A stretch of 64,000 nt of DNA from Adineta vaga (lineage: Eukaryota; Rotifera): positions 15,004,001 through 15,068,000 of the forward strand of contig CP075496.1 of the NCBI GenBank assembly GCA_021613535.1. The letters are read 5' to 3'. The position numbers and the translations under genes are program-made. Under the pieces are notes generated by a model. That model was not told where the DNA came from, ran no database searches, and was given only the letters and a program-made list of their open reading frames with translations. Of the stretch, positions 1-10,745 are shown in pieces (positions within the stretch are counted from its first letter, which is position 1; each line of letters opens with the position of its first letter).

Positions 1-230
1 GGCTTCGAAACAATAATATTTGAAAAGGGAATTGCTAGAGAATTTGCAGGACAATTGAGTGAAATGATACATCAACGACGAAATCGATATTTTATTGAAC
101 AAAATGAAAATAAAGGATCACATTTACTATACCAGAACCATTAGCACCAATGGCAACGATAGATATTACTGGAACTGACATGAAAACTGGAAATGAATAC
201 ATCTACGAACCTTTATCAAACGTTCTATAA
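1..230 (+). pseudogene. 3' end of an unidentified coding sequence, frameshifted
   Basis: Frame 1 is open from the window edge to a TAG at 142-144 (47 codons, for example GFETIIFEKGIAREFAGQL). A second frame, shifted by one base, is open from about 123 to a TAA at 228-230 (TIPEPLAPMATIDITGTD). Both look like coding sequence, so I read this as the last part of a gene that starts outside the window and carries one indel near 120-125. I do not recognise the family. It could also be two exons of a gene with a very small unrecognised intron, but no GT-AG pair fits. Confidence 0.35.
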
Positions 231-649
231 AATAGAGACCGGTGGACAAGGAATTTTCTGTTTCATCCCGTTCCCTCTTGCCCCGCCTATCCTATGAAGA
301 TTTTTCAACAAGATATTTTAGATGAACAATCATTAGCTTAATATTTTTAAACTGTATCTTATTATATATTTTCACAATGAATTTGCTCTACATGATTGAA
401 AAATATAAATTCATTTGGACCTATGTATAAAATTTGAGAAACTTCTATTGATACTACAGAAAATATTTTAACCATCATTCCTGTAGCAAATATATAAAAT
501 ATAAGCTATTGGTAAATTTACGGGAATAAAAAGATTCAGTTTTTTTTCATACAGACAGTTTTGGAAAGCTCAATTGAACTATATAAGAAACATCACAATA
601 AATCTTTTATTCGATTGCACTTCAAAGAATTTTTTCTATTATACAGGTG

Positions 650-706
<57 letters not shown>

Positions 707-1192
707 TATATATATATAGAGAGAGAGAGAAATAGTGATAGATACATAGTACTCGCCTTACGCTATCAAATGACGAAAAAACAATCGAAACGTCTGAGAT
801 CGAAATTATCCTAACGAGGAAACTTCCAGCAAATTTGTAACGATATTTAGAAATAGAAAAAAGGTAAAGCAGGGTTTACGAAGGCAATATGCATAATTTT
901 GATGCGGTGTAGATGTCCTATAACATTTTCTACTATTTTTGTTCACGATCTTTCATATTAATTTAAAAAACTATTGTATAAAAAAGAGTTAAAGCATATG
1001 CAGTATTTTTGATATTATTAGACTGAAATAGTTCAACTTCATCAGATAATCTAAATATATGGCTCAAAACTAAAAACTGAATCAAGACTTTTGATCATCA
1101 CTATATTTAATAAAAACATACGGTTCTAAAAAAAGTCATTGTTTTTCTTTTTGTAGAAAAATAACGAATAAATAATTAACAGATTTGGTGCA
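231..1192. other. Non-coding AT-rich stretch with a TA/GA microsatellite
   Basis: No ORF or exon that I can support. A compound microsatellite lies at about 653-733: a (TA)n tract, then (GA)n, a short TA run and (GA)n again. The rest is AT-rich without visible structure. Confidence 0.6.
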
Positions 1193-1840
1193 ATGGTTAA
1201 TGATAAAAGAAATATTCCTCGCGGAACAATTCAATTCAATATCACTGTTCTTCAATGTGATTGATTTGACGATCGTCAATTATGGCGAATCACTACCAAA
1301 GATAAAAAATGTTTTTATGGTCGATATTTGATTGGTGCTTATAGTTTATTATCCAACGGATATCAAAAGATTCGAAACATTTCAAGGTAAAATGTGTCAT
1401 ATAGCTGAATGGAATGATGAAATTAGTTCTCAAGGAAAGCGAGTTGCTATGGTTAGTACAGGTTCAAATGCGATACAACGTATTCTTCAATTACATAAAA
1501 ATCATGGTGTATTTCGTGTCTTTATGTTTTTCAACGAACATCACCTTGAGTTATTGCTTTAAAAAATCGAATATTAACATGATTTGAGAAGAAACTATTT
1601 ACCAATTTTACATTTCTATTCGAGCTTGTATTTAGTGGAGACTCGAATCAATGGTTTTATCATTTGTTTATCGAGCACCGATTCGTTTTGTTGCACAAAA
1701 TTTAGTTCAAAACATCTTTTTCTTATAAGTTAAAGATCGAAAATTACATGAGAAATTAATGCCGAAATCAGATTATGATTGTAAACGAAATTTAGTAACT
1801 CTTGTTACAAATCAACTAACTATGCCTGCTATTATTTTTC
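1193..1840 (+). pseudogene. Decayed flavin-dependent monooxygenase (FMO/Baeyer-Villiger type) fragment
   Basis: Pieces in several frames read as consecutive parts of a class B flavin monooxygenase. From 1193 comes a segment with FDDRQLWRITTKD and GRYLIGAYSLLS, interrupted by TGA at 1262. From about 1350, one frame over, comes FETFQGKMCHIAEWND followed by GKRVAMVSTGSNAIQRI, which corresponds to the second (NADPH) Rossmann motif of the family (usually G-x-G-x-x-[AG]); here the second glycine position is serine. Around 1731-1810 a third frame gives KLHEKLMPKSDYDCKRN, the conserved block before the C-terminal part. Stops and at least two frameshifts make it non-functional. The N-terminal FAD motif is not visible. 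Confidence 0.6.
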
Positions 1841-2632
1841 TTTCTGCTCTTCAATAAGAAAAAGTTCGAAGTTCTTCTTTGGATACCTAAACAACATACT
1901 TGATCTATTGACATGTCCAATCAGACTAACGACAATTAGCCGTACTATCACAAAGATGATGAAACGAACAATAATAGCGATCTTGACCATTGTTACGTCA
2001 GTGAACAATATGAAAATTTCAAATAATCTCTATAATATAGGAGAAAATGGGATAGAACTACGTATTTTAATCTTAAAAGGATTGAATTTCATTTCTGAAA
2101 TCGGTAATACTGCCTCTCTAGTGAGTCTGTTAGTCTATCTCGACGAATTGACTATGATCAATGAACAAAACTTAGAAAAGGATTAAAAAGGGTGGAAATA
2201 AAAGAACTTAGAGGTGTAATGTCGTTTGACTAACAAACATTGATGAAAAACTATGAATTTATCTATAAAAACTCTCTATTAATAAGTTAAGTATCTGAAT
2301 TCGATTCATTCTTATTAAGAAAATTTATTAATTGATTGATGTAAAAGTGAATTTGTTTTAATTGATAAAAGAAAATGTATGGAAAATATTGTGTATCTTT
2401 TTCTAATCATTATCAAACAAAAATCATCGAAATTTTATTTGAAAAAGAATGATAATGTTTGTATAATAACACTTTTGTAAGAGAACAAACATCTCTAATA
2501 AATTGTAAATCTCTTTACTCAAAAACTCATTTGACAAACGCGTGAAAATAAATAATTGTTTCTTTTATTAATGAAACATTAAGATATGTCGTTCATTTCA
2601 TATCAAATCATTAGAAATATTCATATTTGATC
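1841..2632. other. No supportable gene
   Basis: A 92-codon open frame at 1908-2186 has AT-driven composition and no recognisable motif. It may include the decayed tail of the upstream monooxygenase relic. Nothing else is seen. Confidence 0.4.
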
Positions 2633-4447
2633 CTAAAAAATAATACATAAATTATCCAAACAAGTATCCCAATAACCTGTTCCAGTTGGTTGAAGTACAA
2701 TTTTATTCAAACCAGTCCAATTAAATACCTGTGAATATCGTGAATATACATTCAAAGGAATTGTAATATTGTACAATTGTGTACTTGAATAATAACCAGT
2801 TACTAATAGACGATTTCCATTAGCATATGCAGATGACAATTGCCATGATATAACTTGGATAGTTGAATTATTTGGTGATGTTTCAATTATTACAGTACTT
2901 TTTAAGAACGATACATAATCACCAGAAGTACGAGCATAAATACAACCAGTAGTTGAAAATGCAGTTGCATTTATATACTTTCCATTAGTCCAATTAAGTC
3001 CACCATAGTTTGATGGTAGGATACCTTGAACAGGATCTGCTGCTGGTATATTATCAAATGTAAGTGGAATTCCACCCCATGGACATGCTAAAAGACATAA
3101 TTAATGGAATTTATTAGAAACAAAACACGAAAAGTTGCGGTGTGTTTTACTAGTCATGTTATTTATTGACTTACGTGGAGCAGTTGTTGTTGACGTTGAT
3201 GTCGACGACGACGATGTTGTTGATGTTGCTGTTGTCGATGTTGAGGACGTTGTTGTCATTGACGAAGTTGTTGATTGAGATGTTGTTGTTTTGGATGTCG
3301 ACGACGATGATGTTGTCGATGTTGTTGTTGCCGATGTTGAAGAGGTGGTTGATTGGGATGTTGTTGTGTCGGAGGTTGAAGTCGAAGATGATGATGAAGT
3401 TGTTGAATCAGATGTTGAGGTCGAAGATGATGATGAAGTTGTTGAATCAGATGTTGAGGTCGAAGATGATGATGAAGTTGTTGTTGCTGTTGTTGTCACT
3501 GTTGTTGTTGACGTTGATGTTGATGTTGTTGAATCGGATGTTGAGGTCGACGATGATGATGACGAAGTTGTTGTTGTTGTTGTTGACGTTGATGTTGATG
3601 AATCAGATGTTGAGGTCGAAGATGATGATGAAGTTGTTGTTGCTGTTGTTGACGTTGACGTCGATGAATCGGATGTTGAGGTCGAAGATGATGATGAAGT
3701 TGTTATTGTTGTTGTTGTTGACGTTGATGTTGTTGAATCGGATGTTGAGGTCGACGATGATGATGACGAAGTTGTTGAATCAGATGTTGAGGTCGAGGAT
3801 GATGATGATGGAGTTGTTGATTGGAATGTTGTTGAATCGGATGTCAAGGTTGAGAGTGATGATGAAGTTGTTGTTGTGGATTGGGATGTCGAGGTCGAAG
3901 GTGTATTTATTGATGCGGACATCAAGGTTGTTGATGACGCTGGTGTTATAGAAGTCATCGTCGGTTCTATTTCTGAGGAGAAAAGAATAAAACCGAACGA
4001 GTTATAATGAAGAATAAATTCTTTATGTTGAGTTTCTCTACATATCATATGATATTTATGCTCATCTATACAATGAAAATGATCTCGGATGACATAAATA
4101 CGTATTTTTGAGATATACTTACCAGATGGTAATCTTGTTCCACTCATAACTATCATACTTATTGTATTTATATCAGCCAACATATTTTCATTGGAAACAG
4201 TTAAAGTATCAAATAAATCACAGCGATAGGTTAGTTGAGAAAAACTAGCTGCTTTACAAAACATCTTAGTTAAACAACTTGTTTGACAATTTCGAATATT
4301 TGACACAATAAAAGTGTCAAATGGTAAACAAGTGGTGTTAGTACAGGGGAATTTCCATCCATTGTTTATGGAGATAAGAAACGATCGTGTATCTTGTGCA
4401 ATCGATTGATTAATAAATACGAATAACAACAAGAAACAAATATTCAT
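2633..4447 (-). CDS. Secreted PAN/apple-like domain protein with Ser/Thr-rich mucin-like linker and C-terminal beta-rich domain
   Basis: Three exons: 4123-4447, 3175-3972 and 2633-3087 (526 codons with stop). All junctions are GT-AG and phase 1. Exon 1 begins with a hydrophobic signal peptide (MNICFLLLFVFINQSIAQ) and continues as a PAN/apple-like module with cysteines in CTNTTC, CQTSC, FCKAASF and RCDLF. A start nine bases upstream (MPS) is equally possible. Exon 2 encodes about 266 residues, nearly all Ser and Thr with recurring TSDSTTSSSSS units, likely a heavily O-glycosylated stalk. Exon 3 encodes PCPWGGIPLTFDN and Tyr/Gly-rich sequence ending CLDNLCIIF, a domain I do not recognise by name. 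Family knowledge suggests PAN modules bind protein or carbohydrate; the ligand is unknown. It shares exon 1 architecture with the gene at 25861. Confidence 0.75.
3180..3900 (-). repeat. Low-complexity Ser/Thr coding repeat
   Basis: Imperfect units of roughly 50-90 bp, built on codons for Thr, Ser and Asp, recur at least eight times on the coding strand (TSDSTTSSSSSTSTS type). Both strands stay open in several frames because the codons are short trinucleotide words. Copy number is likely variable between alleles. Confidence 0.8.
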
Positions 4448-4456
4448 CGAAGGCAT

Positions 4457-5904
4457 GAAAAAAGGAACTTGATTTGCCTGAAAAGATAGAAGAATCAGTA
4501 GTTTATTTAGTTCTGAAAATTGTTTTATTCTTCCTTCTTCTCTCCTTACATTCAACGTCATAGAATGTTTTCATTTATAAAATGACAAAACAGTTGTTTG
4601 ACGTTGTTTCTCTTTGAGTTTTTCTCGTGTGTTCTTATTCCTGACTTTTGTGCAGATAGAAAAAGAAAACAAAAAATGAATGTATAGTTTACTAAATTAA
4701 AACGTCGTTTTCAACCTCGATGTAATTTCAATCCATATAAAACACTAATAGAAATGTTTTTGCTAATGATAATTAAAAACTATAATTATTCAACATTGTA
4801 TTTTATCATTGTTATGTTGCTATGGCATGAGCTAAGTGTATGAAAAACAGTAAATTCACACAGTACTTGATTAATATTCAGAACTAACGAGAAGGGCAGC
4901 TGTTATTTGTATGATTTCTGCGCATTTATGCGAATAAAAATAATGTTGATGTGATTAAAAAAGACGTATGATAATATACTGAAATTGAAATCTTTATAAC
5001 ACATATTTATTCTCTCAAACAAACTAGAATTTGTTCAGCGTTGCCAACAAAATGCCTCATTTTTAGCATCAGAAAAATTTTATTTTGATAATAATAGAAG
5101 AGAATCCATTCTTTAACTAATTTTCACTTTGTAAATTAAATCTTTCAACTTCAACAGTCTGTTGCATGCTGTATAAACACAAAACAATATAGAAAATATA
5201 TCTCTGCTGTATTCAATCAGTTGTATTTGTATCGAATGTAATCATTGAAGCGACATGAAAGAATTGTTCTATTCATCCGATACGATGATTAGTATTTCTG
5301 AATAAATTAGTAAAAATCTATTCTGATGAATTCATTAATTTGTTATTTAGAGAAATCATCTTTATGATATTGATGTTAAACAGAAATACAAATGAGACCA
5401 TATTAAATTTAATTTTTAACGATATTCATGATCAAAGTTTCAAATATCTTCTCAATATTTTATAAAATAATCGAATAATTTAAATTAAATTTCATTTCGT
5501 TCAAATTTACGATACAATTGAGGATGTGAGTGTGTTGATGGATATACATGAAACTATGCTCTGAACTTACACTCTCACCAATACCCACACTCGATTATGG
5601 GTTATGGACTATATCTTTCTATAGTATTGAGAACAGTTGTTTTGTCAAGTTGGTTTTGGATGTTACTTTATGACATTTTCACAAAGCATACGTTTATATG
5701 TAGATTAGGTAAATTAACCCAGTGAGAATGATGCACCATATAGCTTTATACTATAGTTTGATATGAAAGAATACATCTAATGAAGTTCGAAAAGGTTTCT
5801 ATTTCGAGTTTCATTAGCAGAATACTTTAAAACATAATAAAAAAACTTCGTATTTGTTTTGTTTCTGGTTGTAAAAACTGACGAACTATTTTTATGTTTC
5901 AATA
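4457..5904. other. Intergenic stretch, AT-rich, with one G-rich/C-rich foldback
   Basis: No coding region that I can support. The segment up to about 4700 is the likely promoter of the minus-strand PAN gene. A loose foldback lies at 5520-5592, with a left arm GAGGATGTGAGTGTG and a right arm TACCCACACTCG. Confidence 0.5.
5520..5592. repeat. Telomere-like foldback repeat, copy 1 (imperfect)
   Basis: The left arm begins GAGGATGTGAGTGTG (5520-5534). After about 30 nt the complementary, C-rich arm follows (about 5565-5592, ending ACCCACACTCG). Same family as the copies at 15312, 22787, 35110, 42302, 44168, 47786 and 63317. Confidence 0.5.
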
Positions 5905-6322
5905 AAAAATCAATTGAACTTCTGAGTATTCTACAGAATTTTGTATATCCTTTTTTGAAGTAACAAGAAGACGATAACTAACAAATGGTATCGAAGGATT
6001 AGTCATTGCTTGTAACACACCGAATTTTGATCGTCCAGGATCAGAGATGAGTCCTGAGGAACCATTATAGATCAAAGTTCAACTTGATCCCAAAGTAAGA
6101 GTCGATCCATTGAAATTACTTTCTTCGATAGTCACTGTCAGCAGATCCTGTTTTACATAAGCGGCATTTGTACCTAAACGAAATGGCCCAAGTCTCATTG
6201 GTCTATAGTACCTATTGTTATATAGAAACCAGTGTTTTCTCCACATTGTTTACCACCAGCAGTTGTATTCCATATTACATATACAATCTCATTTGTTTGC
6301 TTAAATAATGTCACATCTATTA
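5905..6322 (-). pseudogene. Decayed terminal exon of an unidentified gene
   Basis: Reading the minus strand, an apparent acceptor (TTTAATAG, just above 6322) is followed by coding-like sequence: DVTLFKQTNEIVYVIWNTT, GGKQCGENTGFYITIG, then after a one-base shift RPMRLGPFRLGTNAAYVKQD and LLTVTIEESNFNGSTLTLGS. A stop interrupts it, and the same frame goes on to SSGLISDPGRSKFGVLQAM and a final stop near 5905. No upstream exon is visible; a repeat island occupies the space. Family unknown. Confidence 0.45.
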
Positions 6323-6427
6323 AAATGAAAAAGGAAATTAATTTTTCTGTATGTATATTATATGTTATAATATGTAAAATTTGAATGTTCAGTCATGTAA
6401 AATAAAATAGTTATTATGAGAATACTT

Positions 6428-7215
6428 CCTATTCCCAAAAGTTACACATTCCGGAATCGCTTAATCCACACTACTAATGACAGTTCAATTCCGGAATTCC
6501 TCTTATTCCAATCCGGAACTGCTTGATTCCATTCCTACAAATGCTATCAAATTCCTGCTTATTCCGGAATAGCTAAGATATATTAGTTGAAGAAAAGATC
6601 ATCCTAAACGCTCAACTGAATTTCCGAGCGGAATTCCGGAATTCATGCATATCCGGAGCAACTGGGATTTGGCAGGAATTCCTGCATTTCCTGCACATTC
6701 CTGCCTATTCTGGATATGCACGAATTCCGGAATTCCGCTTTTACTTTTCATGGCTACTAATGTATGATTATCTGGTTATACTATATAGATTCGCAATTCC
6801 GGAATGTGTAGGAATTCCTGTATTTCCTAGTAAATCCGGAATTGCTAAGATATGTTAGTTGAAGAATACGCCAACCTCATCAATCGATCGAAATCCCGAG
6901 CGGAATTCCGGAATTCCGCTTTTACTTTTTATGGCTACTTATGCAGGGTTATGTGATTATACTATATAGATTTGCAATTGCGGAATAGGCAGGAATTCCT
7001 GGTCATTTCTTGTGGGTGCAATGCTAGGAATGCACATCCATCTGCACGTTAATCCTTTTCTATATGTCAGACAATTCCGGAATTGGCAGGAGTTGCTAGG
7101 AATTAGATTGGATCAGTAATAATCGAGTATAAGGAATTCCGGAATGGGATGAGATGAATTCCGGAATTGAATGACAGTCACTTTAGTGGGTCAAACAATT
7201 CCGGAATGTGTAACT
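6428..7215. repeat. GGAATTCC/TTCCGGAATT-rich repeat island
   Basis: About 800 bp packed with the palindromic words CCGGAATT, GGAATTCC and TTCCTGC, spaced irregularly. Two longer blocks repeat inside it: 6715-6800 and 6895-6975 share AATTCCGGAATTCCGCTTTT followed by ACTTTT-ATGGCTACT, and both lead to ACTATATAGATT. Base composition is clearly richer in GC than the flanks. An 80-codon open frame at 7171-7413 starts within it and shows no protein features. Confidence 0.75.
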
Positions 7216-8118
7216 TTTTGGAATAGGATGACTGCTCGAAAAATAATGGTTCCTATTGAGAACGTGTTGTTCAATGAGTTGAATATAAATATGTGGTTTT
7301 CTAATGGAAAAAAAGACGTAAAAATCTATAATGTTATTTCGAAAGAAATTGAGATATTCTTGATTTTTGCTTTAGTAACAATTATTTATTCGACAGATTT
7401 TAAAGAAAAATAAAGAACACATACCATATATATATTTATTTGTTAAAATACTGAAACACTTAAGGAGAAAATACTAGAAAGACTCTTTTTCTTTTTATCA
7501 TACATCCTTTTTCTTTGTTTTCCTCTGTCTTCATCCACTGACTAACGTCTTAAATTGAAGTGTGGCAATAAATTATAATATCGTATTATTATCAAACAAA
7601 AACTATGTTTTCAATTTTAGTTTTATTGACACTTTTTATTCTTTATTATTTTATTAGAGAAAATTATTGTAACCACAGAAAGAGAAATATAATTCAATGG
7701 TTTATAAGATAACGATCACAGTATATTATTGTACTTTTTTTAATCTATCATACGACTAATCTTGGTAAAGTATTCACTTAGTGATAAAGAACATTTTTCA
7801 TATTGTTTTTATTAAATCACGAGCTCGTTGTTTTAGAGAACTCAGTGTGAATGTGACTTAAACGTGAAGAATACATCCATACTCTCACTCGGACCCTCAG
7901 GAATGTAAAAAGAAGCGAGCATATACATGAGTTTGAATAAAAAAAACATATCTACACCCTCACACCCTAAACAATATGTTTTTTAACGGTTTTCGTTTAA
8001 CTAGTCTGTCGTTCAGACCGGTTTTCGTTTAATCGCTTTTTCTATTAGAGCGGTTTTCGTTTTAGAACGGTTAACTGTATACGGTGAAGCGGTGAATAAC
8101 CGTTACCGTTGCATCCCT
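7216..8118. other. Non-coding stretch with C-rich arms and a 33-bp tandem repeat
   Basis: Up to about 7830 nothing is recognisable. At 7871-7900 and 7950-7971 lie two C-rich segments (ACTCTCACTCGGACCCTCAG and CTACACCCTCACACCC) of the foldback family. At about 7986-8070 the word CGGTTTTCGTTT occurs three times with a period of about 33 bp. Confidence 0.55.
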
Positions 8119-8340
8119 AACAATCACCAACAGACTTTCATCCGTACGATCATCTTATAACGATTTCCTTTGAATTTCTGTGTAACTCACTTCGGCTATT
8201 CATTGAATAGTCGATTCTTCATGGAATAGTGATGCGAAGAAAAAGAATAAAACGTGAAAAAAAATCATTTTTCTATCAGGCTCTTTTTTCTATTGTGTCG
8301 CACATCTCACATCAAATATATTCTATCTATCTGAGACAAA
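8119..8340 (+). repeat. 220-bp dispersed repeat, copy A
   Basis: This segment (from AATCACCAACAGACTTTCAT to TATCTATCTGAGACAAA) is repeated at 20294-20540 with only scattered substitutions and two small insertions in the other copy (one of about 22 bp). It contains no open frame with protein features. It is probably a non-autonomous mobile element or fragment of one. Copy A is followed immediately by a GGATCC-rich island. Confidence 0.8.
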
Positions 8341-8342
8341 CC

Positions 8343-8510
8343 CAGGTCGAAACCATCCCATCGGATCCTGTCGGATCCCTATATAATCCGGCAACATCCG
8401 ATGGTCGGCACATCCAGGAATCGACAGCAGGATCCAGAGAGTTCCGACATACGGAACCTGTCAGATCTCACATAATCCGACTGTCGGAAAGTGTCGGAAC
8501 CGTCAGGGCT
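8343..8510. repeat. GGATCC/TCGGA-rich repeat island
   Basis: A dense cluster of the words CGGATCC, GTCGG, ATCCGA and CAGGATCC, unlike the AT-rich flanks. It belongs to the same class as 9180-9385, 35435-35690, 36425-36660, 42700-42890 and 47720-47770. Confidence 0.65.
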
Positions 8511-9179
8511 TTATACTATCAAATACTATGTGATCTACTCCAGTCAATTCTTACTGATGATAGGTTTTTCAATCGTCTTTAGACAATATTTGACTCATTA
8601 TAACTGATATTTATCAGTATGTTTGCAAGAAGTAGATGTTTATTATTTAGAAAGATTAAATGTACGCTTAAGCGACATCTATTAACAGTTTTTCTAGATG
8701 GTCAGCAAGTCATGTGACGATCTGTTTGAAAAAATGTTCATTTCGTTCGTTCATTTCTTCGACATGATACAGTCATTTTTACTTCCTTTCTACTCGAATT
8801 ATATTTGTAAAAAATTTTTATTAACAATTGTATTTTGTCTTAATTTTAGAATCGAATATTTAATATAAAATTTTTTTTTATAGATGAACAATTTTTTTTA
8901 ATTTTTTTAATTTTAGAACAAAATAGTTCATTTCAACTTCTTTTTTTTATATATTAATAATTTTATTTTATTTTTTCCATTTTGGAATCGAATATTTTAT
9001 CTGAAATTTTTTTTTATACACTAACAGTTTAAAAAAAATCTTTTCTATGAAAAGATTCCTTAGGTAAAAATTGTTTTTCAACTATCTATTTGTCTTTTTT
9101 TTATAATATAGTCTTTTCGTTGTTTTATATAAATATAAAATTTGAAAAAAGTAATGAAAATCCTGGGTATGAAAACCTG
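8511..9179. other. Non-coding, T-rich
   Basis: Long T and A runs between about 8800 and 9110; no gene seen. Confidence 0.6.
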
Positions 9180-9385
9180 TAAAAAACCTGCTGGATCCTG
9201 TCGGCTCCGGGTGTCGGAAATCGGCGGATCCGACATCCGATCATTTCCGGTCGGATTCCTGTACCAAAGATTCTGGCGATTTCCGACACGGATCCTGTCG
9301 GAAGTTGTCGGATTCCTGACGGAATTCATCGGATTTAGTAGGGTTTCCGACAGGATCCGACGGTATGCGGATCCCGGATTACTCG
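9180..9385. repeat. GGATCC/GTCGGA-rich repeat island
   Basis: Recurring GGATCC, TGTCGGA, CCGACA and TTCCGAC words at short, irregular spacing, partly palindromic. The open frames across it on both strands (9078-9329 and 9142-9429) are products of the repeat. Confidence 0.65.
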
Positions 9386-9533
9386 TCCTGGGAAGATCTA
9401 ATTCAAAAAATTCTGTTGATAAAATTTAGGATGTTTTGAAATAAATCATGGCGAATATGAATTTATTTAAAAATAGTATGATTAAAATAAAGAAATGCAA
9501 AAAGTTAGATAGTTTATAGAGATATGTGATGGA

Positions 9534-10745
9534 TTAAGGTAAGTTCCATTCACTTTTATTGGATGAACGACGACGGCGACTTAATCCAGTATCTTCTTTT
9601 GGTAAAATGTAATCGTAATCATACTTTTTACCCTTATCCAAACGACCATAGATCTTCCATTCCCACGGATATACACCCTTGTTACAAGTTAATCCAACAT
9701 TTGTATAACCAGGTTCGCATTCTTTCAAACAATCTTCAGATGCTTCATCATCACCTGCCAAACATTCAGATTGATAACAACCAGCACTTTTTACTTTATA
9801 CGTTGGACTTCCTGAGCAAGCACGCTCGTGATTTGAATCGAACGGACTCTGCTTAGTTGGATGAGTACTAATGCCATCGGGACCCCAAGAAAAACCTCCG
9901 TTCTCATCAGCAGCCATCCAAGCTTCATCATCACTATCAAGACTAACGAGATTATCCCAAGTGTGCATATAATCAGCGCTTGTTTTTGGATTACGAAAGT
10001 CAGCATAATAAGCACAATTACCAGCACCGGCTGGACCAACAGAATTTTTATCATGATAAGAGCCATGAGCAATTTTTCCCACATAGATGACTGGATGATC
10101 GCCAGCACTGTCGAAACCGCGAGAACCGGCGCAGCGTCCTGTACCTGAAGGAGTACAGGGAGCATCTCGTGGACCTGAGATACGCGTGTAATGACCATCG
10201 TGTTGGAAAAGACTAACAGCAGCCACTTTACTATTATCTTCAGTGAGAATAACCATAATATGTTCCCAATCTCCATTATGTGCCCCTTCACCATTGTAAC
10301 ATGGATGTTGATAACCATAAAACCACCAATACAGAATGCGAATTTGTTTTCCATCATTACGAAGCCTATAATAGGTTGGAATGCTTCCATTATTTATTGT
10401 TTTTATTTCTGTATTTTCTTTTCGAAAGGAGCTTGACGTATCTTTCTTCATGGCATCGTAATATGTTTGAACTGACATTGGGTATCCTATTGCAGCACGG
10501 TCAAAACGAAGTTCTGGCGCAAATTTTTCTACATATGCACGATATTGTGCTTGTACAGCATCACCGTCCACGCCGTCTTTTGGTTTAATGTCTAGATTGA
10601 TCTTGATCGACTTTTTAAGATAAGACATACGACGATTATATTGAAGTTCTTCTTCTGAACTTTCATCCGAGTCAATACCAATTGATTGTACAAACCAAAA
10701 CTGCCATACACAAATAAGCACAATGGTGAAAACTAATATGTTCAT
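9534..10745 (-). CDS. Secreted Vps62-like (DUF946/NPP1-fold-like) protein
   Basis: Intronless, 403 aa, with an N-terminal hydrophobic signal segment (MNILVFTIVLICVWQFWFVQ). After an acidic and lysine-rich stretch, residues about 75-315 carry RILYWWFYGYQHPC, GAHNGDWEHIMVIL (about 154-167), HDGHYTR and VIYVGKIAHGSYHD (about 220-232). This spacing of DWEH and HGSYH blocks is typical of the Vps62/DUF946 family and resembles the necrosis-inducing-protein (NPP1) fold. The C-terminal part (about 316-403) is Cys-rich (CYQSECLAG, CLKECEPGYTNVGLTC) and ends in a basic RRRRSS segment. The role is unknown; secretion is inferred from the signal peptide. The lack of introns and the mainly fungal and microbial spread of the family make horizontal acquisition possible. 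Confidence 0.7.
   Translation of the reverse strand: MNILVFTIVLICVWQFWFVQSIGIDSDESSEEELQYNRRMSYLKKSIKINLDIKPKDGVDGDAVQAQYRAYVEKFAPELRFDRAAIGYPMSVQTYYDAMKKDTSSSFRKENTEIKTINNGSIPTYYRLRNDGKQIRILYWWFYGYQHPCYNGEGAHNGDWEHIMVILTEDNSKVAAVSLFQHDGHYTRISGPRDAPCTPSGTGRCAGSRGFDSAGDHPVIYVGKIAHGSYHDKNSVGPAGAGNCAYYADFRNPKTSADYMHTWDNLVSLDSDDEAWMAADENGGFSWGPDGISTHPTKQSPFDSNHERACSGSPTYKVKSAGCYQSECLAGDDEASEDCLKECEPGYTNVGLTCNKGVYPWEWKIYGRLDKGKKYDYDYILPKEDTGLSRRRRSSNKSEWNLP

Noticed and set aside
3166-4007. Two long plus-strand ORFs (261 and 238 codons) opposite the Ser/Thr exon
   Set aside because: They are mirror images of the trinucleotide-rich mucin-like exon (Val/Asp/Glu or Leu/Met runs). The minus strand has a signal peptide, splice sites and a consistent phase.
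7171-7413. 80-codon ORF at the edge of a repeat island
   Set aside because: Starts in repeat words and has no protein features or splice context.
9791-10390. 199-codon minus ORF and several plus ORFs inside the Vps62-like gene
   Set aside because: Other-frame shadows of the 403-aa protein; hydrophobic, no motif.
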